From: Mycolicibacterium litorale
Lineage (GTDB): Bacteria; Actinomycetota; Actinomycetes; Mycobacteriales; Mycobacteriaceae
Length of the DNA: 64,000 nt
Assembly (NCBI RefSeq): GCF_014218295.1
Contig: NZ_AP023287.1
Span: forward strand, 3,658,001-3,722,000
Direction of reading: 5' to 3'
Position numbers and translations under genes: made by a program. The notes under the pieces are model-generated. The model was not told the DNA's origin. It saw only the letters and a list, made by a program, of their open reading frames with translations, and searched no databases. Positions 55,758 through 63,488 of the stretch are shown here, one piece after another. Every line of letters begins with the position of its first letter. The first letter of the stretch is position 1.

Positions 55758-56900
55758 ATGAACGACGTAGCCATCATCGGCGTCGGCCTGCACCCGTTCG
55801 GCAGGTTCGACAAGACGGCGATGCAGATGGGCGCCGAAGCGATCCAGTCCGCACTCACCGATGCCAAGCTCGAGTGGAAGGACATCCAGTTCGGCTTCGG
55901 CGGCAGCTACGAGGTGTCCAACCCCGATGCGGTCACCCGGCTGGTGGGCCTGACCGGCATCACCTTCACCAACGTGTTCAACGCCTGCGCCACCGCGGCC
56001 AGCGCCATCCAGCAGACCGCCGACACGATCCGCCTCGGCAAGTACGACATCGGCATCGCGATCGGGTTGGACAAGCATCCGCGCGGTGCGTTCACCGACG
56101 ATCCCGCCAAACTCGCGCTCCCCCAGTGGTACGCGGAGAACGGCCAGTTCGTCACCACGAAGTTCTTCGGGATGAAGGCCAACCACTACCTGCACAGGCA
56201 CGGCATCTCGCAGGCCACGCTGGCCAAGGTCGCGGCCAAGAACTTCCGCAACGGTGCGATCAACCCGAATGCGTTCCGCCGCAAGCCCATCTCGGAGGAC
56301 GAGATCCTCAACTCGACCGTGCTGAACTACCCGCTGACCCAGTACATGTTCTGCGCACCGGACGAGGGTGCGGCCGCGGTGATCATGTGCCGCGGTGACA
56401 TCGCGCACCGCTACACCGACAAGCCGGTGTTCTTGCGGGCCAGTGAGATCCGCACGCGGACCTACGGCGCTTACGAGGTGCACGCGACCTCGGCCCCGCT
56501 CGACGAGGATCCCTCCCCCACCGTCTACGCCGCGCGTGCGGCCTATGAGATCGCCGGTATCGGTCCCGAAGACGTCGACATCGCGCAGTTGCAGGACACC
56601 GACGCCGGCGCCGAGGTCATTCACATGGCCGAAACGGGCCTGTGCGCAGACGGCGAACAGGAGAAGCTGCTTGCCGACGGCGCCACCGAGATCGGCGGCT
56701 CGATCCCGGTCAACACCGACGGCGGGTTGATCGCCAACGGTGAGCCCATCGGCGCGTCCGGTCTGCGACAGGTGCACGAGATCGTGCGGCAGCTGCGCGG
56801 CGAGGCGGGTGAGCGGCAGGTCCCCAGTGAACCGAAAGTCGGTCTGGCGCAGGTGTACGGCGCCCCTGGCACCGCCTCGGCGACCATCCTGTCCGTGTAG
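55758..56900 (+). CDS. Thiolase-superfamily (SCP2/Ltp-like) enzyme
   Basis: A 380-residue thiolase-fold protein. The nucleophile region is FNACATAAS with Cys77. The usual GHPxGxTG is GEPIGASG. Near the C-terminus, where biosynthetic thiolases have a second Cys in CxG, this one has a tyrosine, Tyr367 (QVYGAPG). Replacement of catalytic residues by tyrosine is a feature of the Ltp2-type retro-aldolases that work with DUF35 partners. Because Cys77 is kept, both thiolase and aldolase chemistry are possible. It follows DUF35 directly and precedes the membrane-protein genes by eight bases. Confidence 0.87.
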   Translation: MNDVAIIGVGLHPFGRFDKTAMQMGAEAIQSALTDAKLEWKDIQFGFGGSYEVSNPDAVTRLVGLTGITFTNVFNACATAASAIQQTADTIRLGKYDIGIAIGLDKHPRGAFTDDPAKLALPQWYAENGQFVTTKFFGMKANHYLHRHGISQATLAKVAAKNFRNGAINPNAFRRKPISEDEILNSTVLNYPLTQYMFCAPDEGAAAVIMCRGDIAHRYTDKPVFLRASEIRTRTYGAYEVHATSAPLDEDPSPTVYAARAAYEIAGIGPEDVDIAQLQDTDAGAEVIHMAETGLCADGEQEKLLADGATEIGGSIPVNTDGGLIANGEPIGASGLRQVHEIVRQLRGEAGERQVPSEPKVGLAQVYGAPGTASATILSV

Positions 56901-56908
56901 CCGACACG

Positions 56909-57649
56909 ATGACCACGGTGGCCGGGCCCGCGACGACAGCGTCGGCTGACGTCAGGACACAGACCATCGGCCTGTGGACGGGTCTGTGCGCGGGGGTCGT
57001 CGTTCTGGTCGGATTCCTGGTCTACCCGGGGTTCTTTCCGCCGATGTCGCCGTCGATGCCGGCCGACGAGGTCGCGGCGTTCTACCGCGACAACGCCACG
57101 ATGGTCCGCGCCACGATGATCACCTGGAATCTGGTGGGCATCATGGTGTTGCCACTGTTCATGGTCATCGTCGTGCAGATGAAGCGGATGGCCACGCAGA
57201 GCCACGTGCTGGCCTACTGCTACCTGACCGCCGCTGTGAGCGGTGCGACGATCTTCGCCCTCGCCGACATCTTCTTCCTGGTCGCCGCATTCCGTCCGAA
57301 CCGCAGCCCGGAGCTGGTCCAGCTGCTCAACGACATGGCGTGGATCGTCTTCGTCGCGCCGGTCGGCATGCTGGTGGCCCAGAACCTGTTGCTGGCCTTG
57401 GCCGTTCACCTCGACGCCGGTCCACACCGGGTGTTCCCCCGATGGGTCGGGCCCTTCGCACTGATCACCGGGTTGGCCATGGCGCCCGCCGCGGGTGCCG
57501 CGGCGTTTCCGGACGGTCCCCTCGCCTGGGATGGAGCCGTGTCGTTCTGGCTGCGCAACGGTGCCTTCGTGAGTTTCGTCGTCGTGATGTTCTTCGTCCT
57601 GCGGACAACGCTGCGGCGCCAGGCGGCCGAGGAAGGCGCCACACCGTGA
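56909..57649 (+). CDS. Six-helix membrane protein, paralogue 1
   Basis: A 246-residue protein with six predicted helices. After helix 1 there is a short exported loop (PSMPADEVAAFYRDN) and an internal MKRMATQSH. Conserved points shared with the next gene are MKRMxxxS, AFRPNRSPELVQLL, FPRWVGPF and GPLAWDGAVSFW. I recognise no named family. The gene begins eight bases after the thiolase and its stop overlaps the next start (GTGA). It may anchor a respiratory or catabolic complex; there are no heme-ligand histidine pairs, so it is probably not a cytochrome itself. Confidence 0.8.
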   Translation: MTTVAGPATTASADVRTQTIGLWTGLCAGVVVLVGFLVYPGFFPPMSPSMPADEVAAFYRDNATMVRATMITWNLVGIMVLPLFMVIVVQMKRMATQSHVLAYCYLTAAVSGATIFALADIFFLVAAFRPNRSPELVQLLNDMAWIVFVAPVGMLVAQNLLLALAVHLDAGPHRVFPRWVGPFALITGLAMAPAAGAAAFPDGPLAWDGAVSFWLRNGAFVSFVVVMFFVLRTTLRRQAAEEGATP

Positions 57650-58395
57650 GTGCGCTGCTGTCCGACCGGTCGACGGCACCCGAGCGCACCCGCCCGGCGG
57701 CCAAACGCGACCTCTGGATCGTCTTCTGGATCGTGCCGGCGTTCTACACCACCTTCGGGGCCATCTTCTTCGCCCTGGCGCGGGTGATGCCGCCGCCGCG
57801 ACCGGACGTCACGACGGCGGGCAAGGTCGAGTTCTTCACCGCCCACTCCGCCACCATCCAGCTCGGATTCGGCCTTCTCATCCTGGTCGTCGGGGGCGCC
57901 GGGGTGGCCAACGGCATCGTCGTCTATCACATGAAGCGGATGACGGCGGGTTCCGTATGCGCCTACGTCTACCTGGGCGGCATGGCGGTCGGTGCGCTGC
58001 CGGGCTGTCTGCTGGTCGCGTTCTGCTTCCTCACCGCCGTTTACCGTCCCGGCCGCGACCCCGATCTCCTCGCGCTGCTCTACGATCTCGGCTGTCTGTC
58101 CTACGTGGGATCGCTGGGGTGTTTCACCGCCGCCTATTTCGGCTTCGCGATCGCGATCCTCTATGACCGCAACGGCATCTTCCCGAAATGGCTCGCCTAC
58201 GTGACGGTGTGGCAGATCGTCACCGAGATCATGGCCATCCCGGTCTTCGTCACCACGGCCGGCCCGTTCGCGTGGAACGGGTCGATGTCGTTCTGGACCG
58301 GCACGGTGATCTTCGGGTTCTGGTTGTCCTGCGTGATCTACTTCCTGAAGAAGGCCAACGAACACCAGTCGGCAGACGAGACACCGCTGGACTGA
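57646..58395 (+). CDS. Six-helix membrane protein, paralogue 2
   Basis: A 249-residue protein that aligns with the preceding one over its full length: YHMKRMTAGS, VYRPGRDPDLLALLYD, FPKWLAYVTV and GPFAWNGSMSFW fall at matching places between matching helices. The pair therefore arose by tandem duplication, though identity is now low. The GTG at 57646 overlaps the previous stop, giving translational coupling and probably a one-to-one complex. Function unknown; neighbours suggest a link with the COX III/IV-like pair that follows. Confidence 0.8.
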   Translation: MSALLSDRSTAPERTRPAAKRDLWIVFWIVPAFYTTFGAIFFALARVMPPPRPDVTTAGKVEFFTAHSATIQLGFGLLILVVGGAGVANGIVVYHMKRMTAGSVCAYVYLGGMAVGALPGCLLVAFCFLTAVYRPGRDPDLLALLYDLGCLSYVGSLGCFTAAYFGFAIAILYDRNGIFPKWLAYVTVWQIVTEIMAIPVFVTTAGPFAWNGSMSFWTGTVIFGFWLSCVIYFLKKANEHQSADETPLD

Positions 58396-58400
58396 CGCCG

Positions 58401-58988
58401 ATGACCGAGACCCGCGCCGCGCCGCCCGCCTCTCCCGCCCCACCGGTGACCCACCTGCCGGGTGACGGGGCGATGTGGGTGATGGTGCTGGGCGACCTGG
58501 TCATCTTCGGCGCCTACTTCGTCATCTACATGGTGCACCGGGCGATGGCGCCCGATGCGTTCCTCACCGCCCAGCAGCACCTCAGCCTGACCGCGGGCGT
58601 ACTCAACACCGTTGTGTTGCTCACCAGTTCGTGGTTCGTCGCACGCGCTGTGCTCGCGGCGCGCGCCGGTGATCACACCCGCGCACTGCGCCTCACCTAC
58701 GTCGCGGGCCTGTGTGGCGCCGTCTTCATCGGCATCAAGGTCTACGAGTGGTCGACGAAGATCGCCCAGGGATATTCGCTGGGCAGTGGTGAGTTCTTCG
58801 GCTTCTACTACATGCTCACCGGCGTCCACCTGTTCCACGTCGCCCTCGGCCTGCTGATCCTCGGCATCGTGGGGCGCGAGCTGCGGACCCGGCAGCGCAT
58901 GTCGATGGTCGAATCCGGCGCCACCTACTGGCACATGGTCGATCTGCTCTGGATCGTCATCTTCGCCCTGCTCTACGTGATGAGATGA
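58401..58988 (+). CDS. Heme-copper oxidase subunit III-like protein (NorE type)
   Basis: A 195-residue protein with five predicted helices of the COX3 family: MWVMVLGDLVIFGAYFVIY, the conserved YEWSTKIAQG loop, FYYMLTGVHLFHVALGL and ATYWHMVDLLWIVIFALLY. The short five-helix form resembles NorE, found with nitric-oxide reductases, rather than the CtaE of the aa3 oxidase. Subunit III binds no heme or copper and stabilises catalytic subunits. No subunit I or II gene is in the window. It starts five bases after paralogue 2 and precedes the subunit IV-like gene by three bases. Confidence 0.87.
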   Translation: MTETRAAPPASPAPPVTHLPGDGAMWVMVLGDLVIFGAYFVIYMVHRAMAPDAFLTAQQHLSLTAGVLNTVVLLTSSWFVARAVLAARAGDHTRALRLTYVAGLCGAVFIGIKVYEWSTKIAQGYSLGSGEFFGFYYMLTGVHLFHVALGLLILGIVGRELRTRQRMSMVESGATYWHMVDLLWIVIFALLYVMR

Positions 58989-58991
58989 CCG

Positions 58992-59285
58992 ATGGCGACC
59001 ACACCCTCGCACACCACCGCCCCGCGGCGGGCGATCACCGCGGTCTGGCTGATCCTGGTCGCCATCACCGTGGCGTCGGTGTGGCTGGCACCCGCACACG
59101 TCGACGGGCCGCCGCCGACCGACGCGCGCCTCACGGTGGCGGTCGTCGTGCTGGCAGTGGTCAAGAGCCGCTTGATCATCCGGTACTTCATGGAGGTGCG
59201 TCACGCACCACGCTGGTTGCGGGCATCCACCGACGCCTGGTTGTTCGTGCTGTGGGCCGCGATCCTCGGGGTGTATCTGTGGTGA
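58992..59285 (+). CDS. Prokaryotic cytochrome c oxidase subunit IV-like protein (NorF type)
   Basis: A 97-residue protein with three helices (AVWLILVAITVASVWL, LTVAVVVLAVVKSRLIIRYF and LFVLWAAILGVYLW). The VVKSRLIIRYFMEVRHAPRW segment is typical of the COX4_pro/NorF family, small partners of subunit III. It is the last gene of the operon that begins with DUF35 and ends 20 bp before the convergent TetR gene. Confidence 0.87.
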   Translation: MATTPSHTTAPRRAITAVWLILVAITVASVWLAPAHVDGPPPTDARLTVAVVVLAVVKSRLIIRYFMEVRHAPRWLRASTDAWLFVLWAAILGVYLW

Positions 59286-59305
59286 GCACCCACCCGAGCG
59301 GGCCG

Positions 59306-59917
59306 TCAGGCCGGGGAGGCGGTGTCCTCCGGCCGGTAGTCGCCCTCCAGCCGGCGCAGCCACTGTTCGCAGAACGCCCAGGTCTCGGCATGTCCGGCGG
59401 ACATCCCCAGCGCCCGCTCCATCACCAGCACCCGCGACACGCTCGTCGCGAACACCGTCCACACCACGGGCGGGACGTCCGTCACGTCGGCGCCGTAGCG
59501 CTGCAGTGCGGCGGTGAGGACCTTGTTCTGTTCGTCACGGAACCGTTCGGCGTAGTAGGCGATGTCGTCGCGAAGCGCGTGCCGATGGTTGGCCAGGCCC
59601 ATGAACTCCATGGTCAGCCGCGTGGCCGCGGGGTCGGTGCTGAACCGCCACAGCGCCCAGAGGGGTTGCGCGGACTGCAGCACGCGCGCCTGCACTTCCA
59701 GGCCCTGTTCGGCCCTGCGCCGGAACACCGCCGAGAACAGTTCGTCCATGGTGCGGAAGTAGTAGTGCACCAACTGCGGTTTGAGCCCCGCGCGTTCGGC
59801 CACCCGCCGCGACGTCACGGCCGCGTAACCCTCTTCGACCATCATCTGCTCGGCCGCGTCGAGCAGCACACCGCGGTTCTTCGCGTCGGGCGCACCGATC
59901 CTTCGCTGCGAAGCCAT
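59306..59917 (-). CDS. TetR-family transcriptional regulator
   Basis: A 203-residue TetR protein. The helix-turn-helix is GVLLDAAEQMMVEEGYAAVT and ERAGLKPQLVHYYFRTMDEL near residues 45-64; the rest is a ligand-binding helical domain that I cannot assign. The ATG at 59917 has GGAG five bases upstream; a GTG two codons earlier is less likely. It is divergent from the P450 gene over the palindrome at 60024 and convergent with the oxidase-like operon. It could control the P450, itself, or the GAGAAT sites; the P450 palindrome differs in sequence from those. Confidence 0.87.
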   Translation of the reverse strand: MASQRRIGAPDAKNRGVLLDAAEQMMVEEGYAAVTSRRVAERAGLKPQLVHYYFRTMDELFSAVFRRRAEQGLEVQARVLQSAQPLWALWRFSTDPAATRLTMEFMGLANHRHALRDDIAYYAERFRDEQNKVLTAALQRYGADVTDVPPVVWTVFATSVSRVLVMERALGMSAGHAETWAFCEQWLRRLEGDYRPEDTASPA

Positions 59918-60023
59918 CGTCACTCCACCTCCTCACGTCCTGGGCTCCTCGGGTCTGCCCGCGGCACAACAGGAATGGTAGGCGCCGCACCCCAGTCGAC
60001 CTTGACCAAGACTCTACCGCCAT

Positions 60024-60041
60024 GCTAAGCAGGTGCTCAGC
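60024..60041. promoter_or_regulatory. Candidate operator of the TetR/P450 pair
   Basis: GCTAAGCAGGTGCTCAGC matches its reverse complement at 14 of 18 positions, 31 bp before the P450 start and 107 bp before the TetR start. Divergent layout and symmetry make it the likely TetR target. Confidence 0.65.
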
Positions 60042-60071
60042 AACCATGCGCAGGTTCGGGAAGGAACAACC

Positions 60072-61352
60072 ATGACAACCGATTTCGACAACGTCGACTA
60101 CTTCACGGACCCATCGCTCGTCCCCGACCCGCACCCGTATTTCGACTATCTGAGGTCCAAGTGCCCGGTGGTCCGAGAACCGCACCACGGGGTCGTCGCG
60201 GTCACCGGGTGGGAGGAGGCCAACGCCGTCTACCGCGACACCGAGTCGTTCTCCTCGTGCATCTCGGTCATGGGTCCGTTCACGCCGATGCCGTTCACCC
60301 CCGAGGGCGACGACATCTGCGCCCAGATCGAAGCGCACCGCACCGAGATCCCGATGTTCGAGCACATGGTGACGATGGATCCGCCGCAGCACACCGATGC
60401 TCGGTCGATCCTGTCGAGGTTGCTGACGCCCAAGCGGCTCAAGGAGAACGAGGATTTCATGTGGCGGCTGGCCGACCGTCACATCGACGAGTTCATCGCC
60501 GACGGCAAGTGCGAGTTCCTCGCCGCGTACGCGAAACCGTTCTCGCTGCTGGTGGTCGCCGACCTGCTCGGCGTGCCCGAAGAGGATCACGAGGAGTTCC
60601 GCGAGGCGTTCGGCGCCGAGCGGCCCGGGTCCCGCATCGGCGCCCTCGACCACGAGACCATCTCGGTCAACCCACTGGCCTGGGCCGACGAGAAGTTCAG
60701 CCAGTACATCGAGGATCGCAGGAGGAATCCCCGCGAAGACGTGCTGACCTCGATCGCGACCGCGAAGTACCCGGACGGTTCGACACCGGAGGTGGTCGAC
60801 GTCGTCCGCACCGCGACCTTCCTGTTCGCGGCGGGTCAGGAGACGACGGCCAAACTGCTCAGCGCCGCACTGCGGGTGCTCGGGGACCGGCCGGATCTGC
60901 AGGAGACGCTGCGGTCCGACCGCAGCCGCATCCCGAACTTCATCGAGGAGTGCCTACGGATGGACAGTCCCGTCAAGACCGTCTTCCGGATGGCCCGCAA
61001 GACCACCACCGTCGGCGAGGTCGACACTCCCGCGGGCACCACGGTGATGGTGAGTCCCGGTGCGGTGAACCGCGATCCGCGCCGGTTCGACAATCCGCAC
61101 GAGTTCGACCTCAATCGCCGCAATGTGCGCGAACACCTCGCCTTCAGCCGCGGCATCCATTCGTGTCCCGGCGCACCGCTCGCGCGGGTCGAAGGCCGGG
61201 TGTCGATCGAGCGGCTGCTGGACCGCTTGGGCGAGATCAGCATCGACGAGGAGCGGCACGGTCCCCGCGACGACCGCAGCTACACCTACGAACCCACGTT
61301 CATCCTCCGGGGGCTGACCGATCTGCACATCACCTTCAACCCGCCGGCCTAG
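60072..61352 (+). CDS. Cytochrome P450
   Basis: A 426-residue soluble heme monooxygenase. The heme-ligand motif is complete: FSRGIHSCPGAPLAR with Cys near 365. The K-helix ExxR is EECLRM. The I-helix reads FAAGQETTAKL, with Gln where most P450s have an acidic or variable residue before Glu-Thr. Bacterial class I P450s need a ferredoxin and a reductase; neither is adjacent. AAGGA lies seven bases before the ATG at 60072. Clustering with two ligases and a thiolase suggests that it hydroxylates a hydrophobic substrate for entry into the pathway. The CYP family number cannot be given. Confidence 0.93.
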   Translation: MTTDFDNVDYFTDPSLVPDPHPYFDYLRSKCPVVREPHHGVVAVTGWEEANAVYRDTESFSSCISVMGPFTPMPFTPEGDDICAQIEAHRTEIPMFEHMVTMDPPQHTDARSILSRLLTPKRLKENEDFMWRLADRHIDEFIADGKCEFLAAYAKPFSLLVVADLLGVPEEDHEEFREAFGAERPGSRIGALDHETISVNPLAWADEKFSQYIEDRRRNPREDVLTSIATAKYPDGSTPEVVDVVRTATFLFAAGQETTAKLLSAALRVLGDRPDLQETLRSDRSRIPNFIEECLRMDSPVKTVFRMARKTTTVGEVDTPAGTTVMVSPGAVNRDPRRFDNPHEFDLNRRNVREHLAFSRGIHSCPGAPLARVEGRVSIERLLDRLGEISIDEERHGPRDDRSYTYEPTFILRGLTDLHITFNPPA

Positions 61353-61400
61353 CGCGGCCCGCATCGCGCCGTTCCGCCGCTACCACACCTCGTTGATTGG

Positions 61401-61406
61401 TATTCT
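61401..61406 (+). promoter_or_regulatory. -10 box of a leaderless promoter
   Basis: TATTCT (TANNNT) ends six bases before the ATG at 61413, so the exported-protein gene would have a leaderless message. It also contains a GAGAAT-type half site (reverse strand), which may be chance. Confidence 0.45.
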
Positions 61407-61412
61407 CCGCCC

Positions 61413-61925
61413 ATGAGAAAGCCGATCTCGCCATGGCGAGCAAGGGTTTTCAGCCCGGGCCGGCGCGCGGCGGGATGCGTCCTGGCCGGCGTCGCACTGC
61501 TGACGGCGGCGACACTCGGCGCTCCGCCGGCGTCGGCGATGTACATGGGCAACTACGCGCTGCACATTCCGGACCGCAGGGATTTCCACACCTGGATCTG
61601 GTCGGCGAACGCACCGTGCCGCTTGGCAGACAACACCAAGCGCACCGACTGCCTGCGGGTGATCACGATACCCCAGCCGATCGCCAAGGCGATCTACTCG
61701 AACGTCGAAGCGACGCTGAATGACGGCCGCTACACGATGGTCATCGACGATCCGTTCGGGCTGCGGTGTGGTGACATCTACTACGGGCCGACCATCCCCA
61801 CCCACGACGTCTACACCTGGGACGCCACGACGTTGACCGGAGAGCTGGTCTCGTCGTTCGGCGCCGGATGTGACGGCGCGCCGGGCGGCCAGCGCGTGTA
61901 TCCCTTCTCCCTGACCAGGATGTGA
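61413..61925 (+). CDS. Exported protein of unknown function
   Basis: A 170-residue secretory protein. A basic N-region (MRKPISPWRARVFSPGRRAA), a hydrophobic core (GCVLAGVALLTAATLGA) and an AxA site (PPASA) give a Sec signal peptide of about 42 residues. The mature part has four cysteines (APCRL, DCLRV, LRCGD, GCDGA), enough for two disulfides, and is rich in aromatic residues. No known domain. The stop overlaps the next start (GTGA), so the two exported proteins are translated together. Confidence 0.8.
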   Translation: MRKPISPWRARVFSPGRRAAGCVLAGVALLTAATLGAPPASAMYMGNYALHIPDRRDFHTWIWSANAPCRLADNTKRTDCLRVITIPQPIAKAIYSNVEATLNDGRYTMVIDDPFGLRCGDIYYGPTIPTHDVYTWDATTLTGELVSSFGAGCDGAPGGQRVYPFSLTRM

Positions 61926-62344
61926 CGATGCGATCCACGATGGCGGTCGCCGCAGTGCTGACATTGGCGGGTGCGGCGGTCGGCACGGCAGCGCCCGCGG
62001 CCGCACAACCGGTGCTGCACCAGGTTCGGTACACCGTCACCGCGGACGCGCCGTTCTATGCCGACATCTACTACCGCGACACCGAACCCGCGACGTTCTC
62101 CGACTACAGCCACAACCCCTACATCTTCAGCCCGAAGGCGGAGGCGGACATCGCGCCGGACCGACCGTGGGTGCTCGAGACGCGGCTCGCCGATCCGAAC
62201 CTCTGGGCGATGGTGCTCGTCCAGAGCGGCGAGTCACCGGAGATCGCGACGCCGATGCTGCGATGCGAACTGGCCGTTGACGGTACGGTCGTCAAGACCG
62301 ACAGTGGCAGCCGCGGAGCGCTCTGCTCGATCCGGAACTGGTGA
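61922..62344 (+). CDS. Exported protein, MmpS-like beta domain
   Basis: About 140 residues. The signal peptide TMAVAAVLTLAGAAVGTAAPAAAQ ends in AAA; the mature domain (VRYTVTADAPFYADIYYRD...) is beta-rich with two cysteines (LRCELAV, ALCSIRN) near the end, the arrangement of the periplasmic part of MmpS proteins. GTG 61922 or ATG 61928 may be the start; GTG is given as it overlaps the preceding stop. Function unknown; probably works with the upstream exported protein. Confidence 0.78.
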   Translation: MTMRSTMAVAAVLTLAGAAVGTAAPAAAQPVLHQVRYTVTADAPFYADIYYRDTEPATFSDYSHNPYIFSPKAEADIAPDRPWVLETRLADPNLWAMVLVQSGESPEIATPMLRCELAVDGTVVKTDSGSRGALCSIRNW

Positions 62345-62351
62345 GACGCCG

Positions 62352-62741
62352 CTAGGCGTCACCGCGGCGCCAGAGCGTCTGGCCGTTCATCGGAACGCAC
62401 GCGAGGAACAGGCCGTCGGGCGCCTGGGCCACCTGATCCAGGTAGTTGGTGCAGTCACTGCCCTCGGTGCGGATACCCGCCATCGGCGGCGACCGGAACC
62501 AACGGGGTTCGTACCGCCGGGCCGAACCGCAGAAGAGCAACCTGCCGGCCCGCGTCGACGCTCCCGCCACGGCGGTGCCGAACACGTAGTAACTGGTGTT
62601 CGAGCAGTACGAGCCCTGCACCACGTTCGGCGTGATCCCCGGAACGCAGAACGGGTCGTTGCAGCTTTGCGGCTCGGCATTCGCCTGCGGCGCAGTCAAC
62701 GTCGCGGCCACGATCGCCGACACGGCCGCCAGCATGGTCAT
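62352..62741 (-). CDS. Exported protein of unknown function
   Basis: A 129-residue secretory protein read toward the preceding pair. The signal peptide MTMLAAVSAIVAATLTAPQANA ends in ANA. The mature part has six cysteines (QSCNDPFCVPG, SYCSNTS, LLFCGSA, SDCTNYL, LACVPMN), so it should be disulfide-rich. GAGG lies before the ATG at 62741. No family is recognised. The gap to the convergent gene's stop is seven bases. Confidence 0.78.
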   Translation of the reverse strand: MTMLAAVSAIVAATLTAPQANAEPQSCNDPFCVPGITPNVVQGSYCSNTSYYVFGTAVAGASTRAGRLLFCGSARRYEPRWFRSPPMAGIRTEGSDCTNYLDQVAQAPDGLFLACVPMNGQTLWRRGDA

Positions 62742-62919
62742 ACGCACCTCGCGATTTTCCCACACACAGCGACGAAACTCTCGGGTTCGGCGAAGATCGC
62801 CCACCCGTCGGCGCCACCCGAACTCCGACGAATCGCGTTGATACGCAACGGTGTTCTGCGGAAACTGATATCCTCACGGATCGAGTACCGCACGTCAGCT
62901 GGACAGAGGAGTCACGCCA

Positions 62920-63426
62920 ATGTCGGCCAAGATGAGAGTCGGCGCCGCGATCGCCGGAGTCACCGCGGTGGTCGGTCTGACATCCGCGACTCCCGCCGCC
63001 GCCGGCAACGACTGGGGCATCAACGGCACGTTTGCCGTGTCGTCCAACGGCGACCGCGCGAAGGTCAACGAACGCTTCGAGATCCAGCCCGGCGAACGCA
63101 GTACGTGGACGATCACCACGGTGTGCAGCTCCCCCACCGACTGCGCGGGCACCGTCAACAGCGACGCCGGCTGGAGCGCGCCGATCTACACCAACAACGG
63201 GCTGTGGTACGTCAAGAGGGTGGTCCCGGACTGGCGCTACTGCGCCGACGGACAGCCGGTCGAAGGCCTGCGCATCTACAAGATCTACCCGGTCGGGTTC
63301 GACGGCCACTACAGCGCCGGTTCCCACGAATTCACCGGCGAGAACCAGACCATCGGTCCGAGCGGATCCTGCGGCCGCAACCAGTGGCCGCAGATCCGGA
63401 TGCCGTTCTACATGGTCAAGCTGTAA
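62920..63426 (+). CDS. Exported protein of unknown function
   Basis: A 168-residue secretory protein with the signal peptide MRVGAAIAGVTAVVGLTSATPAAA (residues about 5-28). The mature protein starts GNDWGINGTFAVSSNGDRAK, with four cysteines (TVCSS, DCAG, RYCADG, GSCGRN). This repeats a pattern seen in mycobacterial secreted 15-18 kDa proteins. GAGGAG precedes the ATG by nine bases and TATCCT at 62868 may be its -10 box. It is followed by a strong terminator. Confidence 0.8.
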   Translation: MSAKMRVGAAIAGVTAVVGLTSATPAAAGNDWGINGTFAVSSNGDRAKVNERFEIQPGERSTWTITTVCSSPTDCAGTVNSDAGWSAPIYTNNGLWYVKRVVPDWRYCADGQPVEGLRIYKIYPVGFDGHYSAGSHEFTGENQTIGPSGSCGRNQWPQIRMPFYMVKL

Positions 63427-63445
63427 ATCACACTCACGCAACCTA

Positions 63446-63477
63446 AACCGGCCCGGAGCGATCGCTCCGGGCCGGTT
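63446..63477. terminator. Bidirectional terminator hairpin, perfect palindrome
   Basis: Thirty-two bases that equal their own reverse complement (half AACCGGCCCGGAGCGA). The hairpin has a 14-bp stem with a GATC loop. It lies between the convergent exported-protein and MCE genes and should stop both. Confidence 0.85.
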
Positions 63478-63488
63478 CGCGTACCACG

